From Halomicronema sp. CCY15110 (GTDB lineage: Bacteria > Cyanobacteriota > Cyanobacteriia > Phormidesmidales > Phormidesmidaceae): DNA of 57,528 nucleotides. The DNA lies in contig NZ_JACSWC010000431.1 of assembly GCF_016888165.1 (NCBI RefSeq), positions 1 through 57,528 on the forward strand, given 5' to 3'. A program made the position numbers and the translations under genes. Each line of letters begins with the position of its first letter. The stretch's first letter is position 1. The notes beneath the pieces are model-generated. The model was not told where the DNA came from. It did not search any database and was given only the letters and a program-made list of their open reading frames with translations. Shown here piece by piece: positions 44,982 through 53,661 of the stretch.

Positions 44982-45830
44982 ATGTTTAATGCAACTGAGA
45001 TTCTCATCTCTGATTTCGTCGAAAAGCTGCGCGCCGGATATCACCGTACTTACGGCGGCTTGAATCCCGACTACGAAGACATCATTGCCTGGGCGGGCAG
45101 CATGGCTTTAGAGAATATTGCCAATAGCGATGCCCTGTACCACAACGTAGAACATACGATCTTGGTTACTCTAGTGGGCCAAGAGATTCTCCGGGGCAAG
45201 CAAATTCGCGAAGGTGGGGTGGGCACTGAAGATTGGTTACATTTCATCATTTCGCTGGTGTGCCACGACATTGGTTATGTCAAGGGCGTGTGCCGGATGG
45301 ATCGCGATCGCGAACATCTTTACGCCACGGGTAACGGCGAAGAAATGGTGGAACTCAGCCCGGGGGCATCGGATGCGTCGCTGACTCCTTACCACGTCGA
45401 TCGCGGCAAGCTCTTTATCGAAGAACGCTTTGGCAAAAATCGGCTCATTGATGCCGGCATCATCAAGCGCAACGTTGAACTGACTCGATTTCCGGTGCCC
45501 AAGGAAGAAGATCATCAAGACACCCGATATTTTCCGGGATTAGTTAGAGCTGCTGACCTGATTGGGCAGCTGAGCGATCCCCGCTATCTGAAGAAAATTG
45601 GGGCACTGTTCTATGAGTTTGAAGAAACCGGCCAAAACAAATATCTGAACTATCGCCATCCCGACGACCTGAAGCACAACTATCCCAAGTTCTACTGGAA
45701 TGTGGTGCATCCTTACATTCAAGATGGCTTGCGGTATTTGTCGCTCACCCAGGAAGGCAAACAAATCATTGCCAATCTATACTCAAATGTGTTTATGGTT
45801 GAGAACGAAAAAAGCGTTGTTCCAACCTAG
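44982..45830 (+). CDS. HD-domain metalloprotein
   Basis: 282 aa. The HD-fold metal ligands are visible: YHNVEHTILV, HFIISLVCHDIGYVKG and the following Asp. It recalls a cyanobacterial HD metalloprotein family annotated from Nostoc punctiforme. HD proteins are usually phosphohydrolases of nucleotides or signalling molecules; the substrate here is unknown. The permease gene starts 18 bp later, so co-transcription is likely. Confidence 0.85.
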   Translation: MFNATEILISDFVEKLRAGYHRTYGGLNPDYEDIIAWAGSMALENIANSDALYHNVEHTILVTLVGQEILRGKQIREGGVGTEDWLHFIISLVCHDIGYVKGVCRMDRDREHLYATGNGEEMVELSPGASDASLTPYHVDRGKLFIEERFGKNRLIDAGIIKRNVELTRFPVPKEEDHQDTRYFPGLVRAADLIGQLSDPRYLKKIGALFYEFEETGQNKYLNYRHPDDLKHNYPKFYWNVVHPYIQDGLRYLSLTQEGKQIIANLYSNVFMVENEKSVVPT

Positions 45831-45848
45831 TTCATCTTTGAGGCCGGC

Positions 45849-46994
45849 ATGACCTGGTGGCAAAAGCTTCGGAAGAATTCTCTGGCGCAGGTGGGAGCCC
45901 TCATCCTGCTGGTGTTTTATCTCACCGTGTTCTTGGCAGAGTTCACCGCGCCTTACGATCCTTACTTCTCGGCACCGAGTGCTTCGCTGCTGCCGCCGAC
46001 GGAGGTGTTCTGGCGCAACCAGACGACGGGTGGGTTCATCGGGCCGCATGTGTATCCCACCACCCAAGGCCCCGTGTCGATCGAGACGGGCGATCGCGAG
46101 GTGTTTGTGGATTTTGCGCAGCCTAGCCCCATTCGGTTATTTGTCCAAGGCGACGAATATCGGTGGTTGCGCGTCATGTTGCCTCTGCCGACGCAGTTTT
46201 CCTTATCGGAGCCGGGTTTCCAAGAGGTTGAGCTCTTTCCCGGTATTCCGGGCAACATCCATCTGTTCGGTACGGTAGGTTCCGGTCGGTGGCATATTTT
46301 AGGGACGGATGAGCAGGCCCGCGACCAATTGAGTCGTTTAATTCACGGTGGTCGCATTAGTCTCAGCATTGGCCTGATTGGTATTGCGTTGACCTTTCCG
46401 CTGGGGATGTTGGTCGGGGGCATTGCTGGATATTTTGGCGGCTGGATTGATGCCGTCTTAATGCGCCTGGTGGAAGTCATTATGACGATTCCCGACATTT
46501 TCTTGTTAGTGGCGTTGGCGGCGGTGTTGCCAGCGACGTTATCCAGCACCCAGCGCTTTTTGCTGATTATTCTGATTACGTCTTTTGTCCGCTGGACGGG
46601 ACTGGCGCGGGTCGTTCGCGGTCAAGTGCTGTCTTTGAAATCGCAGACCTTTGTCACGGCCTCACAGGCAATGGGCGGTCAATCGATTTACATCATTGTG
46701 CGCCATATCCTGCCACAGACGGCCACTTACGTCATCATTTCGGCGACCTTGGCGGTGCCCAGCTTTATTGTGGCTGAGGCGGTGCTGAGCCTGATCGGCT
46801 TGGGCATTCAGCAACCCGATCCGTCGTGGGGCAATATGTTGTCTTTAGCGAGTAATGCGTCAATTTTGGTACTGAATCCCTGGTTGATCTGGCCGCCCGC
46901 GATTTTGATTGTGTTGACGGTGCTGTCGTTCAATTTGCTGGGCGATGGTCTGCGCGATGCGTTAGACCCCAGGAGTTTGCAGACGTATGATTAA
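45849..46994 (+). CDS. ABC transporter permease (DppC/OppC-like)
   Basis: A 381-aa permease. An N-terminal helix (VGALILLVFYLTVFLAEF) is followed by a periplasmic insert of about 120 residues (about 35-150). Five further helices carry the binding-protein-dependent transport motif, including the EAA loop-like VTASQAMGGQSIYIIVRHILP. The domain is of the dipeptide/oligopeptide (DppC) type. The partner permease, ATPases and binding protein are not in the window. It overlaps the next gene by 8 bp. Confidence 0.9.
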   Translation: MTWWQKLRKNSLAQVGALILLVFYLTVFLAEFTAPYDPYFSAPSASLLPPTEVFWRNQTTGGFIGPHVYPTTQGPVSIETGDREVFVDFAQPSPIRLFVQGDEYRWLRVMLPLPTQFSLSEPGFQEVELFPGIPGNIHLFGTVGSGRWHILGTDEQARDQLSRLIHGGRISLSIGLIGIALTFPLGMLVGGIAGYFGGWIDAVLMRLVEVIMTIPDIFLLVALAAVLPATLSSTQRFLLIILITSFVRWTGLARVVRGQVLSLKSQTFVTASQAMGGQSIYIIVRHILPQTATYVIISATLAVPSFIVAEAVLSLIGLGIQQPDPSWGNMLSLASNASILVLNPWLIWPPAILIVLTVLSFNLLGDGLRDALDPRSLQTYD

Positions 46995-47427
46995 GCGCTT
47001 ACAGCTGCTGCTGACGATAGCAGTCTTACTCTTTGGTCTGACGGGATGCGGCCATTGGAAAGCGGCGATTCCGCATCATGTGGTGACGGCGGCAGTGACG
47101 CGGCAAGCCCAGCAAGAACAAGTCGATTTGTGGCGACAGTTATCCGCTGATGGTGGGTCATTGCCGCAACTGTCGGTGAACCGTGTGCAGGTCAGTCGGG
47201 TGCGCCAGGTGCAGGTGGCTGATGAACTGGCGTATGAAGTGACGGGCACGTATCGGTACAAATTGCGCTACCCGCAGCGATCGCCCCTAACCCAAGCTCA
47301 GGTGCCATTTTCAGTCATTTTGCAGGAGTCTTTAGCGGACGAACAATGGCAACTTTTGGCAGTAGAAGGTTCGCTAAAAGCACCGAAGGCTTGGCATTGG
47401 CGATCGCTAAACGAACCAGCGGCTTAA
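46987..47427 (+). CDS. Putative lipoprotein of unknown function
   Basis: A 146-aa protein with a lipoprotein signal (MIKRLQLLLTIAVLLFGLTGC), the invariant Cys at 21. The mature domain is mostly beta strands (AYEVTGTYRYKLRYP, VPFSVILQESLADEQWQLLA). It overlaps the permease stop by 8 bp and so is translationally coupled to it. No family is recognised, so the link to the transporter is only positional. Confidence 0.8.
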   Translation: MIKRLQLLLTIAVLLFGLTGCGHWKAAIPHHVVTAAVTRQAQQEQVDLWRQLSADGGSLPQLSVNRVQVSRVRQVQVADELAYEVTGTYRYKLRYPQRSPLTQAQVPFSVILQESLADEQWQLLAVEGSLKAPKAWHWRSLNEPAA

Positions 47428-47665
47428 TATTTTGAGCGGCGATCGGCTCTTCTAATAATCGCCTCAATTGCTTGGGGCTAGGGGAGCTGAAAAATTGTCC
47501 GCAGATTCCCCTGAGTTTACTGGGCTTAACATTTGCGCCATATTTGCGCCATTGAAAAATAAAAAGAACTGTGATGTCTTGAATGTTTCTGGCCCGCTGC
47601 GGCCATGATGGTCGCTAATGTTGTACTTGATGGCTGTACTCACCCTGGTCTCCCCCTTAAGAACT

Positions 47666-48052
47666 ATGGAATACCAAACCCAGTGCAAAGAGATTCGTTG
47701 TCCCATTCAGTTTGTGTTGGGAATTGTGGGCAGCAAATGGGCAATTCTCATTTTGCGGGAACTCTTTTCAGGCAGTCGCCGCACCCACGAATTTTTAGAC
47801 GCTCTGCCGGGCATTAGCACCAAAACTCTGACGGCCCGCCTGCGAGAACTCGAAAGTTATGGGCTCGTCGATCGCAAGGTGTTTCCTGAGGTGCCCCCTC
47901 GGGTCGAGTATTCGCTCACGGCCAAAGGGTTGGAAATTCAACCTTTGATGATGTCGCTGAAGCAATTGGGCGAACAATGGCTGGAGCAAGAGTCTTGCGA
48001 CTGCCCGATGGATCCCGATGCTTTGGTGGGCTCGAAATCAGTCTCGGTGTAG
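47666..48052 (+). CDS. HxlR-family transcriptional regulator
   Basis: 128 aa from the ATG at 47666. The winged-helix HxlR fold is seen in VLGIVGSKWAILILRELFSG, then GISTKTLTARLRELESYGLV and YSLTAKGLEI. Two N-terminal Cys (QCKEIRCP) and a C-terminal CDC (EQESCDCP) could sense redox state or aldehydes, as in other HxlR proteins. It is not close to a clear target gene. Confidence 0.9.
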   Translation: MEYQTQCKEIRCPIQFVLGIVGSKWAILILRELFSGSRRTHEFLDALPGISTKTLTARLRELESYGLVDRKVFPEVPPRVEYSLTAKGLEIQPLMMSLKQLGEQWLEQESCDCPMDPDALVGSKSVSV

Positions 48053-48378
48053 GCGGGAGGCTTTAGGCAGGATAGTGACGCGGCTGCTCCCTTGATGAAT
48101 ACAATTCGGTCGCGCTGCCGGTCCCTGATCGCCAGATTTCAGACCTGTAGGGGCGCACTCGTCCGCCAGACCTCACAGGGCATCGTAATTATGTTCGGTC
48201 TGTGGTGCGATCGCAGACAGGTATCCGGCCTCAATCGCTGTTAAGCGGATAACTATTGGGATGTCGCTAGGCCCGCTGGCCCTGGTGAGGATATTTACAC
48301 CACATACAATCGGCAGGCATCAAGTACACTAGAGACCAGTAAAAGAAGCCTGCTATCTACAAGGAGTCGATTAGATAA
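48053..48378. other. Intergenic region upstream of yggT
   Basis: About 325 bp without a gene. An AAGGAG sequence sits 13 nt before the yggT ATG, and AT-rich elements (TTTACA, TACAAT, TACACT) at about 48293-48330 are promoter candidates, but I cannot choose one. Confidence 0.4.
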
Positions 48379-48672
48379 ATGGGATCTTCATTTGTCGGAA
48401 TGTTTGCTCAGGCATTTTCAACATTCTTGAACATATATTTTGTATTGCTGATTATTCGCATTTTGCTGAGTTGGTTCCCCAATGTGGACTGGATGAGTCA
48501 GCCATTTGCGACCCTGAGTCAGTTAACGGATCCTTACCTCAACTTGTTCCGGTCACTGATTCCCCCGTTGGGCGGGATTGATTTTTCCCCCATCTTGGGC
48601 TTTTTAGTGCTGCAAGTGGTTCGAGGTGGGGTCAGTCAAGTCGCAGCGACGATGGCATATTCCACTTTTTAA
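48379..48672 (+). CDS. YggT-family membrane protein
   Basis: A 97-aa protein with two hydrophobic helices (FLNIYFVLLIIRILLSWFPN, SPILGFLVLQVVRGGVSQV) and the connecting motif DPYLNLFRSLIPPLGGIDFS typical of YggT/YlmG proteins. In cyanobacteria and chloroplasts these are linked to nucleoid distribution and membrane processes; the molecular role is unknown. Confidence 0.9.
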   Translation: MGSSFVGMFAQAFSTFLNIYFVLLIIRILLSWFPNVDWMSQPFATLSQLTDPYLNLFRSLIPPLGGIDFSPILGFLVLQVVRGGVSQVAATMAYSTF

Positions 48673-48781
48673 GCGGCGCTTGCAGCATTTGAGGCTGCCG
48701 CCCCCGCCTCCGCCTCACCATAACTGGTCAGATCCTGTTGTCTGGCCAGTCATTTTTATTGTTTACTGACGGCTAAATATT

Positions 48782-49861
48782 GTGACTACTGCGATCGCGG
48801 ATACCCCCACCTACGACTGGTCAGCTCTGTTGCAGCAGATCATCGACCAGCAATCGTTGACGCCCCCGCAGGCCGAAGCCCTGATGCGGGGTTGGTTGCA
48901 AGAGGAGATTCCCCCGGTGCTGTCTGGTGCTTTTTTGGCGGCGATTCAGGCCAAAGGGGTATCCGCAGCGGAACTCGCGGGGATGGCGCGGGTGTTGCAG
49001 GCCCAATCGTTAGGCGGTGAGTCCGCCGATGCCGATTTGCCCACGCCCCGCATTGATACCTGCGGCACGGGGGGCGATGGCTCTCACACGTTCAATATTT
49101 CCACCACGGTAGCCTTTGTGGCGGCGGCGGCCGGGGTGGCTGTCGCTAAGCATGGCAACCGTTCAGCATCGAGCAAGGTGGGGTCAGCAGATGTGCTGGA
49201 AGCCCTAGGTATCGACCTGAGCGCCCCTCCCGAAAAAGCCAAGGCCGCTCTGAAAGAAGTGGGCATTACCTTTTTGTTTGCCCGAGGATGGCATCCGGCG
49301 ATGAAAGCGGTCGGCCCGCTGCGCAGTACGTTGAAAGTGCGTACGGTGTTTAACCTACTCGGCCCATTGGTGAATCCGCTGCGCACGACGGGGCAGGTGA
49401 TCGGCGTGTTTGACCCGTCTGTCATCACGCCGATGGCGGAAGCGTTGAACCAGTTGGAAGTGCCGCTGGCGATTGTGCTGCACGGTCGTGAAGGTTTAGA
49501 TGAGGCGGGACTAGGTGACAGCACCGAGCTGGCGCTGCTCGAAAATGGCACGGTGACGGAGAAGGTGCTGAATCCGCGCGACTTTGGATTGATGTCCGCA
49601 GATAAATCTGCCTTGCGAGGCGGCGAGTTAGACGAAAATGCCGCTATCATGCGGGACTTGTTGCAGGGCAAGGGCACCCAGGCTCAGCAAGATGTCGTGT
49701 GCTTGAACGCCGCCCTGGCGCTGAAGGTGGCGGGACGCACCCAGGGCGATAGCTTTGAGGCGGAAATTGAGAACGGCATTGAGCAGGCGCGATCGCTGCT
49801 GCAAAGTGGGGCCGCTTGGGAGAAAGTTGAAGCCTTAGTGACCTTCCTGAAGAAGCATTAA
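48782..49861 (+). CDS. trpD: Anthranilate phosphoribosyltransferase
   Basis: A 359-aa enzyme of tryptophan synthesis that transfers ribose-5-phosphate from PRPP to anthranilate. The glycine-rich PRPP loop is [14 protein letters not shown], followed by [20 protein letters not shown] and GPLVNPL. A helical N-terminal domain is present. The GTG start at 48782 gives a few extra residues before the usual core. No other trp genes are adjacent. Confidence 0.95.
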   Translation: MTTAIADTPTYDWSALLQQIIDQQSLTPPQAEALMRGWLQEEIPPVLSGAFLAAIQAKGVSAAELAGMARVLQAQSLGGESADADLPTPRIDTCGTGGDGSHTFNISTTVAFVAAAAGVAVAKHGNRSASSKVGSADVLEALGIDLSAPPEKAKAALKEVGITFLFARGWHPAMKAVGPLRSTLKVRTVFNLLGPLVNPLRTTGQVIGVFDPSVITPMAEALNQLEVPLAIVLHGREGLDEAGLGDSTELALLENGTVTEKVLNPRDFGLMSADKSALRGGELDENAAIMRDLLQGKGTQAQQDVVCLNAALALKVAGRTQGDSFEAEIENGIEQARSLLQSGAAWEKVEALVTFLKKH

Positions 49862-49996
49862 AACTTACTGATCAAGCTAGTATTCCGTCGGGACGGCGCA
49901 AAAATTTTAAGAGTTTTGAATATCGGCACTGAGTTAGTGAAAATCCGCGAGTATTTAGGCTCAGGGCCATACATTCTGAACTTTGAGGCGATAGGC

Positions 49997-50260
49997 ATGA
50001 CCAATCCTGACGGCAACAAAAGCGATAAAAAAATCATTGCGGGCGTCTTAGGTATTCTTTTAGGGGCACTCGGCATCCATAAATTTGTGTTGGGCTACAC
50101 TACCGAGGGGCTTGTGATGCTGCTAGTCACGGTGCTGACCTGCGGCTTTGGAGGAGCAGTAATGGGTATTATCGGGTTGATTGAGGGCATTATTTACCTC
50201 ACCAAAACCGATGAAGAGTTTGATGCGACATATGTACAGAACAAAAAAGGTTGGTTCTAA
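49997..50260 (+). CDS. TM2-domain protein
   Basis: 87 aa from the ATG at 49997. The TM2 domain has two helices (GVLGILLGALGIHKFVLG, LVMLLVTVLTCGFGG) and the conserved DRF-like turn as IHKF. It ends with a soluble tail (NKKGWF). An upstream TTG would add 27 residues that do not match the family. TM2 proteins often neighbour DUF2752 genes, as here. Confidence 0.88.
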   Translation: MTNPDGNKSDKKIIAGVLGILLGALGIHKFVLGYTTEGLVMLLVTVLTCGFGGAVMGIIGLIEGIIYLTKTDEEFDATYVQNKKGWF

Positions 50261-50452
50261 GAGGATGCTTTAAAGGGATTGCTTTGCTTAACAACAAAGA
50301 TGACCTAAACCCCTTGGGATTGGGCTGAATCGGTTCTTGCATCCTTAATGTTTTGAGCTGCCTTAGGTACAAAACCTGGGCTAGAGAACTTTTCAAACCC
50401 TCTCCCACCTAGCTATCGCTCTAACTAATCGAATGCTGATACGAATGCTGAT

Positions 50453-51001
50453 ATGAAGCTGCGCTCACGCTTTGGTTCCTCGACACCTCCACGACAGGGC
50501 TGGAGCATGCCATTGGAGGTGATTGCATTACCCCAGTTACGATCGCCCTTTTGGCGCATCGTGACACTGACGACCTTCGCGAGTCCCTTAGCGATCGCGG
50601 TGGGGGTGAGTCATTGGGGGCTGCGGTTTCCGTTTCCGCCTTGTCTATTTCAGTGGGCGTTTGGGTTTCCGGCTCCGAGTTGTGGGCTAACGCGATCGGT
50701 GCTGGCGCTGATGGCGGGGGATTGGCCGCGATCGCTCAGTTACCACCTGTTTGGCCCAGTCTTTGTGGTGTTGGCTACGGCGCTGACGCTCGCCACTAGC
50801 TTTGAACTCATTACTCGGCGCTCCCTCGTCCAGTGGTATGAAGGGCTATGGCAATCGCGGGCCGCCGTCATCCTTTTGGGTCTATACGTGACGTACTATG
50901 GCGTGCGCCTATGGATTCGGTACACTGTGCCCGCTCTGCCTTGGGGGTTAGATGATGCCGTCGTCTGGCAGCAGTTGGTCGCGGGGGCCGTGGCCCTGTA
51001 A
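50453..51001 (+). CDS. DUF2752 membrane protein
   Basis: 182 aa. The diagnostic DUF2752 motif is PSCGLTRSVLALM near residue 75-88, preceded by PFPPCLFQWAFGF. Further hydrophobic helices are FGPVFVVLATALTLATS and AAVILLGLYVTYYGV. It is an inner-membrane protein of unknown role, next to the TM2 gene and a small membrane gene. Confidence 0.85.
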   Translation: MKLRSRFGSSTPPRQGWSMPLEVIALPQLRSPFWRIVTLTTFASPLAIAVGVSHWGLRFPFPPCLFQWAFGFPAPSCGLTRSVLALMAGDWPRSLSYHLFGPVFVVLATALTLATSFELITRRSLVQWYEGLWQSRAAVILLGLYVTYYGVRLWIRYTVPALPWGLDDAVVWQQLVAGAVAL

Positions 51002-51054
51002 TCACGCTCCGTTGCTCCTTCTGCTTGACCGTAACTGTAAATCGGAAACCCTTG

Positions 51055-51303
51055 ATGCCGAGATTCAATTTGCCCGTAAAGTTAGGAATTATCTTGACGA
51101 GCGCGGCCTGCTTGGGGACGCTGAGCCAGGTAGAGGTGCCACTGTTGGCAAAGCCGTTTGTACTGCTGCTGCCGCTACAGACGGCGGCTCTGGCCTATGT
51201 GATTTGGTATTGGCGCGATCGCTCTCATGCTCCCACTAATGACCCATCAAGCAATCCTTCAGCACTCGATCGGCGGGCGATCAGCGGTCATCGGCGCGGA
51301 TGA
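51055..51303 (+). CDS. Small membrane protein
   Basis: 82 aa from the ATG at 51055; a TTG 30 bp upstream is possible. Two hydrophobic segments (VKLGIILTSAACLGTL, FVLLLPLQTAALAYVIWYW) and an Arg/Ser-rich tail. It lies 53 bp after the DUF2752 gene and is probably in the same transcript. No family is recognised. Confidence 0.55.
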   Translation: MPRFNLPVKLGIILTSAACLGTLSQVEVPLLAKPFVLLLPLQTAALAYVIWYWRDRSHAPTNDPSSNPSALDRRAISGHRRG

Positions 51304-51437
51304 CGCTAGCTGGAATGGCCGTGTCAGGCAATGCCTCCAATCCCACAGTCTGCAGGAGTCAAGCGATTTATCCCGGCTCATTTCAGCCGTGATCCCCGCT
51401 GTCACTGCCCTTGGCGATGTGACAGTCCTGCTTGCCT

Positions 51438-52193
51438 TTAGTCAGTGTTGATTTCGGCGGTGTAGCAAGTCCAGTCAGAGCGGGTCAAGGTTTTGCCACA
51501 AACCGTCGGTTGATGATTACCTTGATAGGCCACGTAGTTAAAGACCAGTAGCGGCATTCCCAAGGGCACTGTCAAATGTTCGCTCAGTTCGTAGGTGGCC
51601 GGAATGCTCTCTAAGGTGACCTTGGCCGCATTGAGGTCGATGCCATTGGCTAGCAGCGTGCTGTAGGTAAATCCTGTCTGTAGCTGCGCTGACAGGGTTT
51701 TGCCAATGGCTTCTGGATAGTAGGCAATGTCTAACGCAATGGGTGACTCATCTGCGTAGATGATCTTTTCTTGCCAGTACACCTCGGCGCTACGGGTGGA
51801 AAGCTGTAAACGATGACTGATTTCTGGACTGGCTTTGATGCGCTGAAACCGGAGTGAATGCACCCGTCCTTGATAGCCTTGCTGCTTCAGCGCGGCATCA
51901 AACGACATCAGTGGATTGGACATGGAGAACGTGATTTTGTGCCGCTCAGTGACAAAAATGCCCTTCCCTTGCTGAGTCGTCACGAGCCCTTGTTGGATGA
52001 GGTTGGCGATCGCTCTTCGCACCGTCGTCCGACTTACCCCAAACGCTTCCCCTAAATCAAATTCGCTAGGTAAGCGTTCACCCGGTTCATATTTGCCTGC
52101 CTCAATCTTTGCTTTGAGTTGCTCAGAAATTGCCACATGCAAAGGTTGGTTATCCGCTTCTAGCCGACTCGGCACCATGGAACTTGTCATCAC
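51438..52193 (-). CDS. GntR/HutC-family transcriptional regulator
   Basis: 251 aa. The N-terminal GntR winged helix (PLHVAISEQLKAKIEAGKY, EFDLGEAFGVSRTTVRRAI, QQGKGIFV) is followed by a UTRA-type effector domain. The first codon is a GTG at 52193 with an ATG directly after it, and GAGG lies upstream of both. UTRA domains bind small metabolites such as sugars or histidine intermediates. No target operon is adjacent. Confidence 0.92.
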   Translation of the reverse strand: MMTSSMVPSRLEADNQPLHVAISEQLKAKIEAGKYEPGERLPSEFDLGEAFGVSRTTVRRAIANLIQQGLVTTQQGKGIFVTERHKITFSMSNPLMSFDAALKQQGYQGRVHSLRFQRIKASPEISHRLQLSTRSAEVYWQEKIIYADESPIALDIAYYPEAIGKTLSAQLQTGFTYSTLLANGIDLNAAKVTLESIPATYELSEHLTVPLGMPLLVFNYVAYQGNHQPTVCGKTLTRSDWTCYTAEINTD

Positions 52194-52800
52194 CTGTTGA
52201 CCTCTGCTGGCATCTTATCGGAAAAATAGGGACTAAGTGAGTGATGGGTCGGTCGGGGGGGAATGGCTGGGGCTGCTGAAGCTCCGCTGGACAGAGCAGA
52301 TTTCTGCCTTCACGTCCAGATCGTGTAGGCCGGACAATTCCCGCCCACCCTGTCACTTAAGTTCGACCGCTCGATTGTACCCTCTCTCCCACCGCTCTCT
52401 CAGTGGCGATCAAGAACAGCCCAGTAGCATGAGCAGTCATTGACGGCCCGATCGCCCCCGAAATGTCCTCATCCGGGGAACCTTGGCACTTCGGCATGTC
52501 TCTAGAATGAGGCAACACAGGGGGCAATATGGCAGTTTGAGGTTGGCAGAACTGGGTGTAGTTGGGAGCGAACAACGTAGGAGATGAGGGCGACAACCGG
52601 CAATTGCGCAATCGGGATGCCCTCAGACCACTGGCCCCCAATCGCCAGCCGCCGTCCCAAATCAGGAGGCCCAGCCAGCCGCCAGGGTGTGGCCCTGGCC
52701 GGGACGATTCACCCAAATTTGTCGTGCTGTTGCGCCCATTCCCGTTTAGACTTTCTAGCAACTCTTTTGCTCAAGCGAAGGTCTACTCACCGAGTCTCTG
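52194..52800. other. Intergenic region between the GntR gene and the cyclo-ligase gene
   Basis: About 605 bp with no credible gene; the 134-codon minus-strand frame at 52357-52761 is Pro/Gly-rich and lacks domains. It contains a GCCAGGG/CCCTGGC hairpin at 52681-52699. It must hold the promoters of both divergent genes. Confidence 0.45.
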
Positions 52801-53394
52801 ATGTCCTTACCTGCTCAGTCATCCTTGCCCAGCGATCGCGCCACTGAAAAAGCTGATCTGCGCCGTCGATTGCTCAAAGCTCGACAGGCCATTCCTCCCC
52901 AACAATGGCGACAAAAGAGCGATCGCCTCTGCGCCCATCTGCAAACCTGGCCCACCTTTCAAACGGCTCGCTGCATTCTCGCCTATTGCAGCTTTCGCAA
53001 TGAGCCCGATCTCAGCCCGCTGATGGACCATCGGCGTTATTGGGGATTACCCCGCTGCGTGGGCAAACAAATGGTGTGGCACCAGTGGCTTGGGCCGCAA
53101 TCCTTGCAGACTGGCAAATACGGCATTACCGAACCCGTTGGGATGGCCCCCGAAATTCACCCCGATATGGTGGATTTGATTTTGGTGCCAGCGGTGGCTT
53201 GCGATGTCACAGGCTATCGTCTGGGCTACGGCGGCGGCTATTACGATCGCCTGTTGACCAAACCCCAATGGCGACGGAAACCAACGGTGGGCATTGTCTT
53301 TGAATACGCTCGGCTGCCCAAGCTTCCCCGTGATGTCTGGGATCGCCCTATGCAAGGCATTTGCACCGAGTCGGGCCTCTTTTTGAGGGATTGA
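52801..53394 (+). CDS. 5-formyltetrahydrofolate cyclo-ligase
   Basis: A 197-aa ATP-dependent enzyme that converts 5-formyl-THF to 5,10-methenyl-THF. The signature is RLGYGGGYYDRLLTKP, with LRRRLLKARQAIPPQQW and CILAYCSFRNEP near the N-terminus. Length is normal for the family. It recycles folate for one-carbon metabolism. Confidence 0.93.
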   Translation: MSLPAQSSLPSDRATEKADLRRRLLKARQAIPPQQWRQKSDRLCAHLQTWPTFQTARCILAYCSFRNEPDLSPLMDHRRYWGLPRCVGKQMVWHQWLGPQSLQTGKYGITEPVGMAPEIHPDMVDLILVPAVACDVTGYRLGYGGGYYDRLLTKPQWRRKPTVGIVFEYARLPKLPRDVWDRPMQGICTESGLFLRD

Positions 53395-53661
53395 CCCAAG
53401 CGGCGTGGAGTCGAGCGATCGCCTCCTAATGCTTCGACTCGTTGACGGTGATGGCTGCACCCAAGAGCAAGCCGTCGTTAGGTTCGTTGCTCATGCACCG
53501 CCTGAGCCCTGTATCACAATGGTTTTGCGTTTGAATGTGGCACTTTGTCATTCAGTCAGTCGTAGCAAACTAATTTCTCCCGTCATGTCGATGCGATACT
53601 GCCAAGCCGTGACAGCCGCCTAATCGGCGAAGCATTGAGGGCGAGGGATGAAACAGACAGA

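Noticed and set aside
52357-52761. 134-codon minus-strand frame between the GntR gene and the cyclo-ligase gene
   Set aside because: Low-complexity Pro/Gly/Ser sequence without a family; it fills a divergent promoter region.
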